Below are positions 1-7,677 of a stretch of DNA of 57,850 nucleotides, in pieces. Each line of letters begins with the position of its first letter. Position 1 is the stretch's first letter. The DNA comes from Bacteroidales bacterium UBA6428 (GTDB lineage: Bacteria; Bacteroidota; Bacteroidia; Bacteroidales; UBA932), in contig DJOW01000027.1 of the NCBI GenBank assembly GCA_002437305.1, positions 5,998 to 63,847 of the forward strand. The letters run 5' to 3'. The notes below the pieces were generated by a model, which did not search any database, had not been told where the DNA came from, and saw only the letters and a program-made list of their open reading frames with translations. The position numbers were made by a program, and so were the translations under genes.

Positions 1-41
1 TTTGCCATGGAAAAATTTCTTTTGCGCGTCATGACCTCCGT

Positions 42-83
42 AAAGTAAAAAGAAAGGCTGACTAAAATCACTTTCAGTCAGCC
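42..83 (-). terminator. Intrinsic terminator after yebC
   Basis: A perfect 8-bp inverted repeat (GGCTGACT at 56-63, AGTCAGCC at 76-83) lies just past the yebC stop. On the minus strand the stem is followed by a T-rich run (TTTCTTTTTAC). This is the expected end of the TPR-yebC transcript. Confidence 0.8.
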
Positions 84-102
84 TTGATGTTCATTAGCGG
101 CA

Positions 103-855
103 TTACTCCGCTGGTTTCAGCGTGTTATAGACATTGGTGACATCGTCATCGTTCTCCAGAAGATCGGTGAGTTTGTCAAGGGTCTCGCGCTGCTCTGGGG
201 TCACGTCCTTCAACTCAACGTTCGGAATCCTCTCGAAGCCTCCGGAGATGAGCTCGTAGCCATTGTCCTCAAGGTATTTCTGGATGGCGCCGTAGGATTC
301 GTAGGCGCCGTAGATCACTACCTCCTTGGTGATGTTCTCATCCTTGTCCTCGTGCTCCTCGATGAAAACCTCAGGATCGTCATCACAGTCGCACAGAGCC
401 AGTTGGAGCTCATCTATGTCCATTCCTTCCTTATACTTGACGCGGAAAACGCACTTGTGGTCAAACATGAAGCTGACGCTGCCGCTTGTCCCCAGGGAAC
501 CTCCGCATTTTGTGAAGTAGCTTCTTACATTGGCAACGGTTCGTGTGTTGTTGTCGGTCGCCGTCTCGACGAGGTAGGCTATGCCGTGGGGGCCGTAGCC
601 TTCGAACACAACCTCCTTGAAGTCTCCCTGGTTCTTCTCAAGGGCCCTCTTGATGGCTTTCTCGATGTTGTCCTTCGGCATGTTCTCGCTTCTTGCCTCC
701 GCCATGAGGGCGCGAAGCCTTGAGTTGCCGACGACATCAGGACCGCCTTGCTTTACCGCGATGGTGATTTCCTTGCCGATCTTGGTGAAGGTCTTGGCCA
801 TGTGGCCCCACCTTTTGAGTTTTCTTTCCTTTCTGAATTCAAACGCTCTTCCCAT
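103..855 (-). CDS. yebC: YebC/PmpR-family DNA-binding / translation-associated protein
   Basis: This 250-residue protein begins MGRAFEFRKERK and continues with MAKTFTKIGKEI, the conserved N-terminal region of the YebC/PmpR/TACO1 family, and the full three-domain length is present. Conserved stretches include NMPKDNIEKAIKRA and YEGYGP-like FEGYGPHG. Family members were first described as transcriptional regulators; some are now linked to translation of difficult peptides, so the exact role here is open. It lies 5 bases behind the TPR membrane protein gene on the same strand, is probably cotranscribed with it, and ends at a clear terminator. The family is certain; the biochemical role is inferred. 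Confidence 0.93.
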   Translation of the reverse strand: MGRAFEFRKERKLKRWGHMAKTFTKIGKEITIAVKQGGPDVVGNSRLRALMAEARSENMPKDNIEKAIKRALEKNQGDFKEVVFEGYGPHGIAYLVETATDNNTRTVANVRSYFTKCGGSLGTSGSVSFMFDHKCVFRVKYKEGMDIDELQLALCDCDDDPEVFIEEHEDKDENITKEVVIYGAYESYGAIQKYLEDNGYELISGGFERIPNVELKDVTPEQRETLDKLTDLLENDDDVTNVYNTLKPAE

Positions 856-860
856 ATTCC

Positions 861-1553
861 TTATTTGGTCTGGTTTTCGATCCGTGTGATGTACTTGTCA
901 ATGTCATAGCCTTCCGGAGAATTGGCGTACTGATCCTTGATCCTCTTGTAGAAAGTGAGTGCCTTTGCGTTGTCTCCAAGCTCCTCGCAAGCCACACCGG
1001 CTTTCAGAAGGTAGGCCGCGGCGAACATGTTGTCGGCGGTGGCGGCCGCTTTCTCAAAGTAGCCGACCGCCTCGTTGTATTTCTCAAGGCCGACATAGGC
1101 GTCGCCGATGCAAGCTGTGGCACGTGCCGAGAGGATGTCATCTTTTCCCTTGTAATGCTTAAGGTAGTCTATGGCCTTCTGATAGTGTCCGAGCTGGAGC
1201 TCGCAGACACCTGCGTAGAAATAGACCGACTCGCCGCCCTTTGCTCCGAAATCCTTGATGATCTGCGCGAAGCCAAGCACGTTTCCGTCACCGTTGAGGG
1301 CGAGCTCGAACTCGCCGTTGCGGAAGTTGGCTTCGGCAGGGACCATTTGGGCCGTGGCTTCCTCGCTCTTGGGCTGCACGTGGAATTTCTGATACGCGAC
1401 CAACGCAAGCGCGATCACCACGAGTGCGGTCAGTGTGCCGTAGATTGTCTTTTTGTTCTCTCTGAAGAACTGGTCGGTCTTGGACACGGTCTCAATGACC
1501 TTCTCCTCACGCTCCTGCTCTTGCTCCTTCAAAATTGATTCTTCTTTTGACAT
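861..1553 (-). CDS. Membrane-anchored tetratricopeptide-repeat protein
   Basis: A 230-residue protein with a charged Glu/Lys-rich N-terminus, one membrane helix at about residues 37-56 (TIYGTLTALVVIALALVAYQ), and a C-terminal part of TPR-like helical pairs: a block ending near residue 140 (GHYQKAIDYLKHYKG), then YNEAVGYFEKAAA and NAKALTFYKRIKD. The topology resembles the YfgM/TPR_21-like periplasmic chaperone-associated proteins, with a cytoplasmic N-terminus and the TPR domain outside. It is the first gene of a two-gene unit with yebC and has its own Bacteroidota-type promoter. Family assignment rests on the repeats and the single helix; the client protein is unknown. Confidence 0.8.
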   Translation of the reverse strand: MSKEESILKEQEQEREEKVIETVSKTDQFFRENKKTIYGTLTALVVIALALVAYQKFHVQPKSEEATAQMVPAEANFRNGEFELALNGDGNVLGFAQIIKDFGAKGGESVYFYAGVCELQLGHYQKAIDYLKHYKGKDDILSARATACIGDAYVGLEKYNEAVGYFEKAAATADNMFAAAYLLKAGVACEELGDNAKALTFYKRIKDQYANSPEGYDIDKYITRIENQTK

Positions 1554-1593
1554 TTTTATACAGTTTTTGTTATTATCGAATAATAGTAGTCTG

Positions 1594-1625
1594 CAAAAAT
1601 AGAAAAAAATGTTTAATCTTGCAAT
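1594..1625 (-). promoter_or_regulatory. Bacteroidota-type promoter of the TPR-yebC unit
   Basis: On the minus strand a -7 element TATTTTTG (1601 to 1594) is preceded by ATTG (1625-1622) at a 20-base spacing, matching the TTTG / TAnnTTTG pattern. The predicted start of transcription is near 1590, about 37 bases before the gene. Confidence 0.6.
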
Positions 1626-1661
1626 TTATGATAGCTCTATCTCTTTTCCCATGAAATTGAC

Positions 1662-1669
1662 TATCTTTG
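1662..1669 (+). promoter_or_regulatory. -7 element (TATCTTTG) of the recF operon
   Basis: TATCTTTG matches TAnnTTTG exactly. I see no good -33 element upstream. The predicted transcript start (about 1673) leaves only about 7 bases before the first ATG (1680), or 16 before the second (1689). Confidence 0.6.
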
Positions 1670-1679
1670 CGGGATCAGA

Positions 1680-2786
1680 ATGATCCAGATGCCGGCACTG
1701 AAGAAAATAGTCGTCCAGAATTTCAGGAACATAGCGTTTCAGGAATTGTCCTTCTCTCCCAACATAAACTGCATCTCAGGCAACAACGGGGAGGGAAAGA
1801 CAAATCTCATGGACGCCGTCTGGTACCTTTCGATGACAAAGAGCGCGTTCGCGTCCTCGGACAGGTTCAACTTCCGTCACGGCACTGACTCATTCGCGGT
1901 CTGCGGGACATATTCAATGAATACGGGACCGGACGCGCGGTTCTCCGTCCAGGTGGACGGTAGGGGCGAGAAGAAGGTGCGGAGGGACGACAAGGCATAT
2001 TCGAAGATCTCGGAGCACATCGGCGTGCTGCCCATAGTGATGGTCTCTCCGTCAGACACTTCCCTCGTGAGCGAGAGCGGGGAGGACAGGCGCCGGTTCG
2101 TCAATTCGGTGCTGTCGCAGATGGACAGGGAATACCTCGCCGCGATGCAGCAGTACAACCGCCTCCTTTTCCAGCGCAACAAGATGCTCAAGGACGGGGT
2201 CTTCGACGAGTCGCTTCTGGACGTGTTCGATGAAAGGATGAATGAATATGCAGGTGTGATCCACGGCAGGAGGGACGCTTTTGTCAAGGATCTGCTCCCG
2301 TTGGCGGCCGGGCATTACGCCGCTCTTTCCGGAGGCCGTGAGACAGTGTCCATTGACTATAAATCAGATTTGAGGAAAGGCTCGCTGGCGGATCTTCTTA
2401 AGGCTTCCAGGGAGAAGGACAGGATATTGAAGTACACTACGGCAGGGGTCCAGAGGGATGATTTTATCTTTGAGATGAACGGGTTCCCTATCCGGCGCTG
2501 CGGCTCGCAGGGGCAGCAGAAGTCGTTCTTGGTCTCGCTTAAGTTCGCCCAGTACGAACTGATGAAACGTAGGTACGGATTTCCGCCGATTCTGCTTCTT
2601 GACGATGTGTTCGACAAGCTCGACATGAGCAGGATCTCGAATCTGCTGGGGATGGTCGCCGGGAGTGACTTCGGCCAGATATTCATAACAGACAGCAACA
2701 AGGTCAGGATGTCCGGGATTGTGGATGGCCTGACCGCGGACAGGGCTTACTTCGAGGCTGTCGGGGGAGAGTTCAGGGAGATCTGA
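1680..2786 (+). CDS. recF: DNA replication/repair protein RecF
   Basis: A 368-residue SMC-like ATPase that helps load RecA at single-strand gaps. It has KKIVVQNFRN near the N-terminus, Walker A GNNGEGKTNLMDA at about residue 36, the ABC signature region SQGQQKSFLVSLKFAQ and Walker B PILLLDDVFDKLD near the C-terminus. Length is normal for the family. The protein may start at residue 4 (ATG at 1689), because RecF usually begins a few residues before the LKKI segment; this would also lengthen an otherwise extremely short leader. Two bases separate its stop from the DUF721 gene, so recF, the DUF721 gene and pdxB probably form one operon. Confidence 0.95.
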   Translation: MIQMPALKKIVVQNFRNIAFQELSFSPNINCISGNNGEGKTNLMDAVWYLSMTKSAFASSDRFNFRHGTDSFAVCGTYSMNTGPDARFSVQVDGRGEKKVRRDDKAYSKISEHIGVLPIVMVSPSDTSLVSESGEDRRRFVNSVLSQMDREYLAAMQQYNRLLFQRNKMLKDGVFDESLLDVFDERMNEYAGVIHGRRDAFVKDLLPLAAGHYAALSGGRETVSIDYKSDLRKGSLADLLKASREKDRILKYTTAGVQRDDFIFEMNGFPIRRCGSQGQQKSFLVSLKFAQYELMKRRYGFPPILLLDDVFDKLDMSRISNLLGMVAGSDFGQIFITDSNKVRMSGIVDGLTADRAYFEAVGGEFREI

Positions 2787-2788
2787 TT

Positions 2789-3133
2789 ATGACTGAGTTT
2801 CAAAAGGTGAAGGGCACGCCTCGCAAGGAGGCCTTGGGGATGGACCAGCTCATCCCTTTGTACATCAAGGCTTTGAAGCTGAGCGCCGGGCTCAATACCC
2901 AGCGTGTTTTCGCCGCTTGGGATGCCGTCTCCGGTGTGGGCGGCCAGACCCTTCGCCGATTCTATCGTGACGGGAAGCTTTATGTGACAATGTCATCCTC
3001 GATGCTGAGGAGCCATCTGGAATTCCAAAAGGCCGCCTTGATCCAGGCGATGAACAGGTTTCTGGAGGACGATGAGCTTTTCGTCAGGGACTACGACAAG
3101 GTGGGGTACGTCAAAGAGTTGATTCTTAAATGA
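2789..3133 (+). CDS. DUF721 (DciA-like) protein
   Basis: A 114-residue protein with the DUF721 pattern: an N-terminal helix (MDQLIPLYIKALKLS), then NTQRVFAAWDAVSG and a C-terminal RLYVTMSSSMLRSHLEFQK-like segment (here KLYVTMSSSMLRSHLEFQK). In many bacteria DUF721/DciA proteins sit next to recF or dnaA and act with the replicative helicase, and in Bacteroidota a short DUF721 gene commonly follows recF, as here. Its function in this lineage is inferred from family and position. The gene ends in TGA, with pdxB starting 54 bases later. Confidence 0.85.
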   Translation: MTEFQKVKGTPRKEALGMDQLIPLYIKALKLSAGLNTQRVFAAWDAVSGVGGQTLRRFYRDGKLYVTMSSSMLRSHLEFQKAALIQAMNRFLEDDELFVRDYDKVGYVKELILK

Positions 3134-3187
3134 ATGTCTTTCTTTAATATTTCAGGAGTTTTTCTGTTTCTTAATCGGAGGAAGGTT

Positions 3188-4234
3188 ATGGACAACAAGA
3201 TCAGAATCATAATAGACCAGGCTATTCCGTTTATCGAAGGGGTTTTGGAGCCGTATGCTGATGTTAGATATATGGAAGGCCGCGGGATTTCTCATGAGGA
3301 CGCCATGAACGCTGACGCGCTGGTCATCAGGACCCGGACCAGATGTGACGCATCTTTGCTTGAGGGCACTCCGGTGAAGTTCATCGCCACAGCGACAATC
3401 GGAATGGACCACATAGACCTTCCGTATTGCAACAAGAAAGGTGTCGTGGTCCGGAACTCGGCCGGCTGCAACGCCGGGGGAGTGATGAACTATGTGTTTT
3501 CCGCCCTTTACGGTGTGGCCGCCCGCAAGTCTATTCGTCTGGAAGGCGGCAAGCTGGGGATCGTGGGTGTCGGCAACGTGGGCCGCAGGGTGGATTCCGT
3601 TGCGGGCTCACTCGGGTTCAAAGTTCTGAAGAACGATCCGCCACGCATGAAGGAGGAGGGAATGGAAGGTTTCTGCACCCTGGACTATCTTTTGTCGAAC
3701 GCTGACATCGTGACCATGCATGTGCCTCTGAACGGGACGACAAGGGGAATGGCTGACGATGAGTTCTTTGACAGGATGAAGCCAGGGACGATATTCATAA
3801 ATGCTTCACGGGGAGAGGTGGTCGATGAGGCTGCCTTGAAGCGCGCGATTCCGAAGCTTGGTCCTGTGATCATCGACACCTGGAACAACGAGCCGGACAT
3901 TGACCGGGAGCTTCTGAACATGGTTGACATCGCCACTCCTCACATCGCCGGCTATTCCTATCAAGGCAAGCAGAACGGCACGACAATGGCCGTGCGCGCC
4001 CTTGCCCGCTTCTTCGGCATCGAGCCTCTGTACGACTTCTTCCCGAAGACCGAAATCATTGACCTTGAGTCAATACGCCTTGACTTGAAGGGCAAGTCCC
4101 AAGGTGAGGTCGCCTCCGTACTCCAGTACAACTACCCGATCTTCACCGATGACTTCATGTTCCGCATGGCTCCCGAGAATTTCGAATCCCTACGTTCCAA
4201 CTACCAGTACCGCCGCGAGTTTTACATTTTCTGA
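3188..4234 (+). CDS. pdxB: 4-phosphoerythronate dehydrogenase
   Basis: This NAD-dependent dehydrogenase carries out the second step of the DXP-dependent pyridoxal phosphate pathway. It shows the D-isomer 2-hydroxyacid dehydrogenase fold: the Rossmann motif GIVGVGNVGRR, the substrate-loop region TATIGMDHIDL, the catalytic-region motifs NASRGEVVDE and NNEPDIDREL, and ATPHIAGYSYQGK, which is typical of PdxB rather than SerA. I chose the ATG at 3188 because it is preceded by GGAGG at 3177-3181; an in-frame ATG at 3134 adds 18 residues unlike the family. The protein is 348 residues, slightly shorter than the E. coli enzyme. The stop codon lies inside a 9-bp inverted repeat. Confidence 0.9.
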   Translation: MDNKIRIIIDQAIPFIEGVLEPYADVRYMEGRGISHEDAMNADALVIRTRTRCDASLLEGTPVKFIATATIGMDHIDLPYCNKKGVVVRNSAGCNAGGVMNYVFSALYGVAARKSIRLEGGKLGIVGVGNVGRRVDSVAGSLGFKVLKNDPPRMKEEGMEGFCTLDYLLSNADIVTMHVPLNGTTRGMADDEFFDRMKPGTIFINASRGEVVDEAALKRAIPKLGPVIIDTWNNEPDIDRELLNMVDIATPHIAGYSYQGKQNGTTMAVRALARFFGIEPLYDFFPKTEIIDLESIRLDLKGKSQGEVASVLQYNYPIFTDDFMFRMAPENFESLRSNYQYRREFYIF

Positions 4235-4315
4235 CCGCCACGCTTCCCCTTGTTGGTGAAGAGTCTGAGACGGTGGTGGTCGGTACCGGACGGAGCCGAT
4301 GCCGACGGCGGTCAG
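4231..4315. repeat. 85-base segment bounded by a 9-bp inverted repeat
   Basis: CTGACCGCC (4231-4239, overlapping the pdxB stop codon) is perfectly complementary to GGCGGTCAG (4307-4315). The 67-base interior is GC-rich and contains CGGTACCG and CCGATGCCG. No T-run follows, so it is not a standard terminator; it may be a structured 3' end or a small RNA. Apart from this, nothing is seen between pdxB and the GntR gene. Confidence 0.45.
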
Positions 4316-4334
4316 GATAATCTTGAATGCTTGT

Positions 4335-4679
4335 CTAACGCTTGCTGAGTATTTCCTTCGGGTCGAGCCCCAGAAGATTCATCTTTTTAAGAAAGGCAGG
4401 AACTTCGACTTCGAGGAACTCCTTCCTGTCGTTCTCAAGCACGATGTCCTTGGCCCGCTCTCCGATGAAATAGCCGATCCCGCGTTTGTTGTAGATGATT
4501 CCCTCGTCGGTGAGCTTCTCGTAGGTTCGCATCACCGTGTTGGGGTTCACGCCGATCGAGGCTCCATATTCCCGTACAGACGGGATTCTGTCTTCGGCCA
4601 TGAGTGCGCCCGAGAGAATCTTCTCGCGGATTATGTCGCTTATTTGTAAGTAAATAGCTTTGTTTGAACTGAATTTCAT
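4335..4679 (-). CDS. GntR-family regulator, YtrA type
   Basis: A 114-residue protein with an N-terminal winged helix-turn-helix: AIYLQISDIIREKILSG, DRIPSVREYGASIGVNPNTVMRTYEKL, then GIIYNKRGIGYFI. The C-terminal extension is very short (about 35 residues) and lacks the large effector domain of FadR or HutC regulators. This is the YtrA subfamily, which usually controls an adjacent ABC transporter; no transporter is present in this window. It lies 40 bases downstream of the AraC-type gene on the same strand and may be cotranscribed. The ligand is unknown. Confidence 0.85.
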   Translation of the reverse strand: MKFSSNKAIYLQISDIIREKILSGALMAEDRIPSVREYGASIGVNPNTVMRTYEKLTDEGIIYNKRGIGYFIGERAKDIVLENDRKEFLEVEVPAFLKKMNLLGLDPKEILSKR

Positions 4680-4719
4680 TGTTGAGATGTTTTTCAGAAC
4701 GGGTGCCTTGCGGCGGCGA

Positions 4720-5193
4720 TTATTCGTTCTTTTTAATATTCAGCGCCCTCCATTCCGTCGGAGTACAACCCACGACTTCCCTGAACTGTTGGCGGAAGTT
4801 TGACTTGTCGTTGAATCCTACAATGTAGCCTATGTGGCACACCGGCGATTCCGGGTGTTCCAGAAGAAGTACTTTCGCATCTTTGATCCTCAGTTCCTTT
4901 CTCCATGAAAGAAACTTTTTCTTCAGGATCCTTGAGCAGTAGAGAGAGAGTTCCTCGCTCGTCAATCCGAGTTCATCCAGAATCTCGTCCATGGAGTTGT
5001 AGATTTCGTGATGTTTTCCTTCCACAATCCATTGCTCAAGCCTGTTTCCGACTTTGGACAGAGTCCTTTTGGCGCTGATGTTGTCCTTGAGCCCTGAAAA
5101 TCCGTTATTCCTTATCTTCTTGAACTTCTTCGTAATGTTCGCTATAAGAGCATTGCTTTTCCGTAGTTGTCCTTTCATCATTGGTTGTGTCAA
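4720..5193 (-). CDS. Short AraC-type helix-turn-helix protein
   Basis: A 157-residue protein whose last 80 or so residues form an AraC/XylS DNA-binding domain: LGLTSEELSLYCSRILKKKF, an RIKDAKVLLLE core helix, VCHIGYIVGFNDKSNFRQQFREVVGCTP and TEWRAL. The N-terminal 60 residues are lysine-rich and match no sensor domain I recognise; there is no membrane segment. Such short AraC proteins in Bacteroidota are often cytoplasmic remnants of, or partners to, larger hybrid sensors. It lies between the deoxyhypusine-synthase-like gene and the GntR gene, all on the minus strand. The target genes are unknown. Confidence 0.75.
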   Translation of the reverse strand: MTQPMMKGQLRKSNALIANITKKFKKIRNNGFSGLKDNISAKRTLSKVGNRLEQWIVEGKHHEIYNSMDEILDELGLTSEELSLYCSRILKKKFLSWRKELRIKDAKVLLLEHPESPVCHIGYIVGFNDKSNFRQQFREVVGCTPTEWRALNIKKNE

Positions 5194-5237
5194 TTAGCGG
5201 CTGTGTTTGGTTGTGTGTGGTTTGATGAAAAAGAAGA

Positions 5238-5268
5238 GGTGATGACCGAGAAAACAGCGGCCATCACC
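5238..5268 (-). terminator. Terminator after the deoxyhypusine-synthase-like gene
   Basis: GGTGATG (5238-5244) pairs with CATCACC (5262-5268), with further G/C pairing inside. On the minus strand the stem is followed by CTCTTCTTTTTC. It separates the upstream gene (5293-6267) from the AraC-type gene. Confidence 0.65.
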
Positions 5269-5292
5269 TGATAGGGAACAATCAGCGATGGA

Positions 5293-6267
5293 CTACCAGC
5301 CCAGCACGTAGGCGAAGATCAGTGGAGCGACAATCGTCGCGTCGCTCTCCACGATGAATCGTGGTGTGGAAGGGGAAAGCTTGCCCCAGGTGATCTTCTC
5401 GTTAGGAACGGCTCCTGAATATGAACCGTAGGAAGTGGTGCTGTCGGAGATCTGGCAGAAATATGACCACAGCGGCGTGCCCTTCCATCCGAGATCCTGC
5501 TCCATCATCGGAACGACGCAGATAGGGAAGTCTCCGGCGGTGCCGCCGCCGATCTGGAAGAATCCGACTCCGGCTCCGGTTGCGTTGGCCTTGTACCAGT
5601 CAACAAGGAACATCATCACCTCGACACCTGTCTTCACGAGGTCGGTCGGGAACTCGCCGCGGATGCAGTGGGCTGTGAATATGTTGCCGGTGGTGCAGTC
5701 CTCCCAGGCCGGGCAGATGATAGGAATATTCTTCTCGCATGCGGCCATTACCCAACTGTCCTTAGGGTCGATCTCATAGTACTGCTCCAGAACACCGCTG
5801 CGGAGGATCTGGTAGAGATATTCATAAGGGAAATACCTTTTCCCTTCGTTCTTCGCCTTTGTCCACACATCGACGAGAGCCCCCTCCAGGCGGCGGAATG
5901 CCTCCTCCTCCGGGATGCATGTGTCGGTCACACGGTTGTAGTGGTTCTCAAGCAGCTCCTGCTCCTGTTGCGGAGTGAGGTCGCGGTAACCGGGAATCCT
6001 GTAGTAGTGTGAGTGTGCGACGAGGTTCATGATGTCTTCCTCAAGGTTGTTGGCTGAGCAGCAGACGAATGAGAACTTGTCCTGACGGATCATTTCCGCG
6101 AGTGAAAGTCCGAGTTCGGCGGTGCTCATCGCGCCCGCCATAGCAAGGAACATCTTTCCACCCTTGTCGAGAAGGTCGCAGTAAGCCTTCGCGGCGTCCA
6201 CCACGCACGCCGAGTTGAAGTGGCGGTAGTGGTGGGTTATGAATTGTGAAATAGGTCCTTTTTCCAT
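5293..6267 (-). CDS. Deoxyhypusine synthase-like protein (bacterial type)
   Basis: A 324-residue member of the deoxyhypusine synthase (DHS) family. The NAD-binding fold signatures are visible: FLAMAGAMSTAELG near residue 40, SANNLEEDIMNLVAHSHYYR, PIICPAWEDCTTGN, and the C-terminal GGGTAGDFPICVVPM followed by SYGSYSGAVPNEKITWGKL. In eukaryotic DHS the equivalent glycine-rich loop carries the catalytic lysine (GGGxxKH); here it reads GGGTAGDF with no lysine. Bacteria also lack eIF5A, so the protein probably does not make hypusine. Related bacterial genes are often found beside amino-acid decarboxylases; this one is divergent from lysA. The true reaction is unknown; polyamine metabolism is the usual guess. 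Confidence 0.85.
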   Translation of the reverse strand: MEKGPISQFITHHYRHFNSACVVDAAKAYCDLLDKGGKMFLAMAGAMSTAELGLSLAEMIRQDKFSFVCCSANNLEEDIMNLVAHSHYYRIPGYRDLTPQQEQELLENHYNRVTDTCIPEEEAFRRLEGALVDVWTKAKNEGKRYFPYEYLYQILRSGVLEQYYEIDPKDSWVMAACEKNIPIICPAWEDCTTGNIFTAHCIRGEFPTDLVKTGVEVMMFLVDWYKANATGAGVGFFQIGGGTAGDFPICVVPMMEQDLGWKGTPLWSYFCQISDSTTSYGSYSGAVPNEKITWGKLSPSTPRFIVESDATIVAPLIFAYVLGW

Positions 6268-6364
6268 TTTTGTCCTAATGTTAAAAAGTATTTTTTCAAT
6301 CGCTATCTCGTGTCAGAAACCCCCTCTGAACGTACAATAGTGCGCGAATTTAGAAATTTTGGAT

Positions 6365-6372
6365 TACTTTTG
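6365..6372 (+). promoter_or_regulatory. -7 element of lysA
   Basis: TACTTTTG fits TAnnTTTG. It would start transcription near 6376, about 28 bases before the chosen lysA ATG. The -33 element is weak. This supports the ATG at 6404 over the TTG at 6359, which would precede the transcript. Confidence 0.55.
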
Positions 6373-6403
6373 CAATTGTTGTGTGTTCAAAGAATATTGT
6401 GAG

Positions 6404-7615
6404 ATGCTGAAAATAGATGATTTCTCTTCCTTCCGCAGGGTCGCGACCCCGTTCTACTACTATGACATAGACCTCTTCCAGCGCACGGTGGACAAGGTCG
6501 CCGAACTTTCCGTACGCACCGGAATCAAGGTGCATTATTCCATAAAGGCCAATTCAGACATCCGTCTTAATGACATCATAAGCTCCAGAGGGCTCGGGGC
6601 GGATTGCGTGAGCGGAGACGAGATAGATTTCGCCGTCGGATGCGGCTACGATCCCAAGAAGATCTTCTTCGCCGGAGTCGGAAAGTCCGACAGGGAGATC
6701 TGTCAGGCCTTTCAGGTCGGCATAGGGGCTTTTGTCGTGGAGTCCCTTGAGGAGATAGAGATCATCGGGGATCTGGCCAGGAGACTGGGGCGCAGGGCTT
6801 CCGTAAGCCTTAGGATCAATCCGAACATCGACGCCCACACGCATCACTACATCACGACGGGCCTGTACGAGGACAAATTCGGGATCTCGGACAGGAGTTT
6901 CGATGAGGCTGTGGCGTTGGTCAACTCTTTTCCTGACATTGATTTCTACGGGCTTCAGTTCCACATAGGTTCCCAGATACTGGATGTGGAGGATGTCGTC
7001 AGGCTGGAATGCGCGAAAGTCAATGACATAGTGTCGCGGTTTGAGTCCAACGGGATGGTGGTCGGCAACATTGATCTGGGAGGAGGCCTGGGGGTCGATT
7101 ACGATGAGCCTGACGCCGATCCGGTTCCTGATTTCGAGACATGGTTCAGAACCATTGACAAGAACCTTCGGCGCCGTCCTGACCAGACTGTCCACATCGA
7201 GCCGGGGAGGTCCCTTGTGGCCCAGTGCGGCTCGCTGATCACCGAGGTGCTGTTTGTGAAGAAAGGTGAAAACCGCCGTTTCTTGATGGTTGACGCCGGG
7301 ATGAACGATCTGATCCGTCCCGCTCTTTACGGGGCTTACCATAAGATCGAGAATCTTTCGGCACACTATGAGGACGATGACTCCCGCGAGAAAAGGGTCT
7401 ATGATGTTGTAGGACCCGTCTGTGAGTCAGCCGACACGTTCGGCAAGGAGCGCCTGCTCGCGAAGAGTCACAGGGGAGACCTTATCGCGATCAGAAGCGC
7501 GGGGGCTTACGGCCAGGTGATGGCTTCCCGCTACAACATGAGGCCGTTCGCCCCATCGGTATATTCAGACCGCCTGGCCGAGGCTCCTCGCCGCAAGGAC
7601 TATTTCATAGGATGA
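6404..7615 (+). CDS. lysA: Diaminopimelate decarboxylase
   Basis: A PLP-dependent fold-III decarboxylase that makes L-lysine from meso-diaminopimelate. It has the PLP lysine in VHYSIKANSD, then DKFGI, QFHIGSQ, the phosphate-binding loop GGGLGVDY, HIEPGRSLV, the substrate-binding cysteine motif VCESADTF and the C-terminal SAGAYGQVMASRYN. CES(A)D and EPGR argue for the diaminopimelate enzyme over arginine, ornithine or carboxynorspermidine decarboxylases. The protein is 403 residues from the ATG at 6404; the upstream extension to 6359 begins with TTG and adds a cysteine-rich segment foreign to the family. It is divergent from the deoxyhypusine-synthase-like gene and convergent with ffh. Confidence 0.92.
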   Translation: MLKIDDFSSFRRVATPFYYYDIDLFQRTVDKVAELSVRTGIKVHYSIKANSDIRLNDIISSRGLGADCVSGDEIDFAVGCGYDPKKIFFAGVGKSDREICQAFQVGIGAFVVESLEEIEIIGDLARRLGRRASVSLRINPNIDAHTHHYITTGLYEDKFGISDRSFDEAVALVNSFPDIDFYGLQFHIGSQILDVEDVVRLECAKVNDIVSRFESNGMVVGNIDLGGGLGVDYDEPDADPVPDFETWFRTIDKNLRRRPDQTVHIEPGRSLVAQCGSLITEVLFVKKGENRRFLMVDAGMNDLIRPALYGAYHKIENLSAHYEDDDSREKRVYDVVGPVCESADTFGKERLLAKSHRGDLIAIRSAGAYGQVMASRYNMRPFAPSVYSDRLAEAPRRKDYFIG

Positions 7616-7633
7616 GGCTGTCATGAATATGAT

Positions 7634-7668
7634 AAAAGAGCCACTGGATCCGGTCCGGTGGCTCTTTT
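7634..7668. terminator. Bidirectional terminator between lysA and ffh
   Basis: A perfect 11-bp inverted repeat, AAAAGAGCCAC (7634-7644) and GTGGCTCTTTT (7658-7668), gives a GC stem with A/T tails on both strands. It serves both convergent genes. Confidence 0.9.
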
Positions 7669-7677
7669 GGGATATTC

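Noticed and set aside
1..65. Possible C-terminal end of a plus-strand gene at the left edge
   Set aside because: Two frames stay open for 15-21 codons before a stop; the segment is too short to recognise either as real protein.
5293..7615. Hypusine or arginine/ornithine decarboxylase pathway
   Set aside because: The decarboxylase has diaminopimelate-type motifs (VCESADTF, EPGRS), and the DHS-like protein lacks the catalytic lysine.
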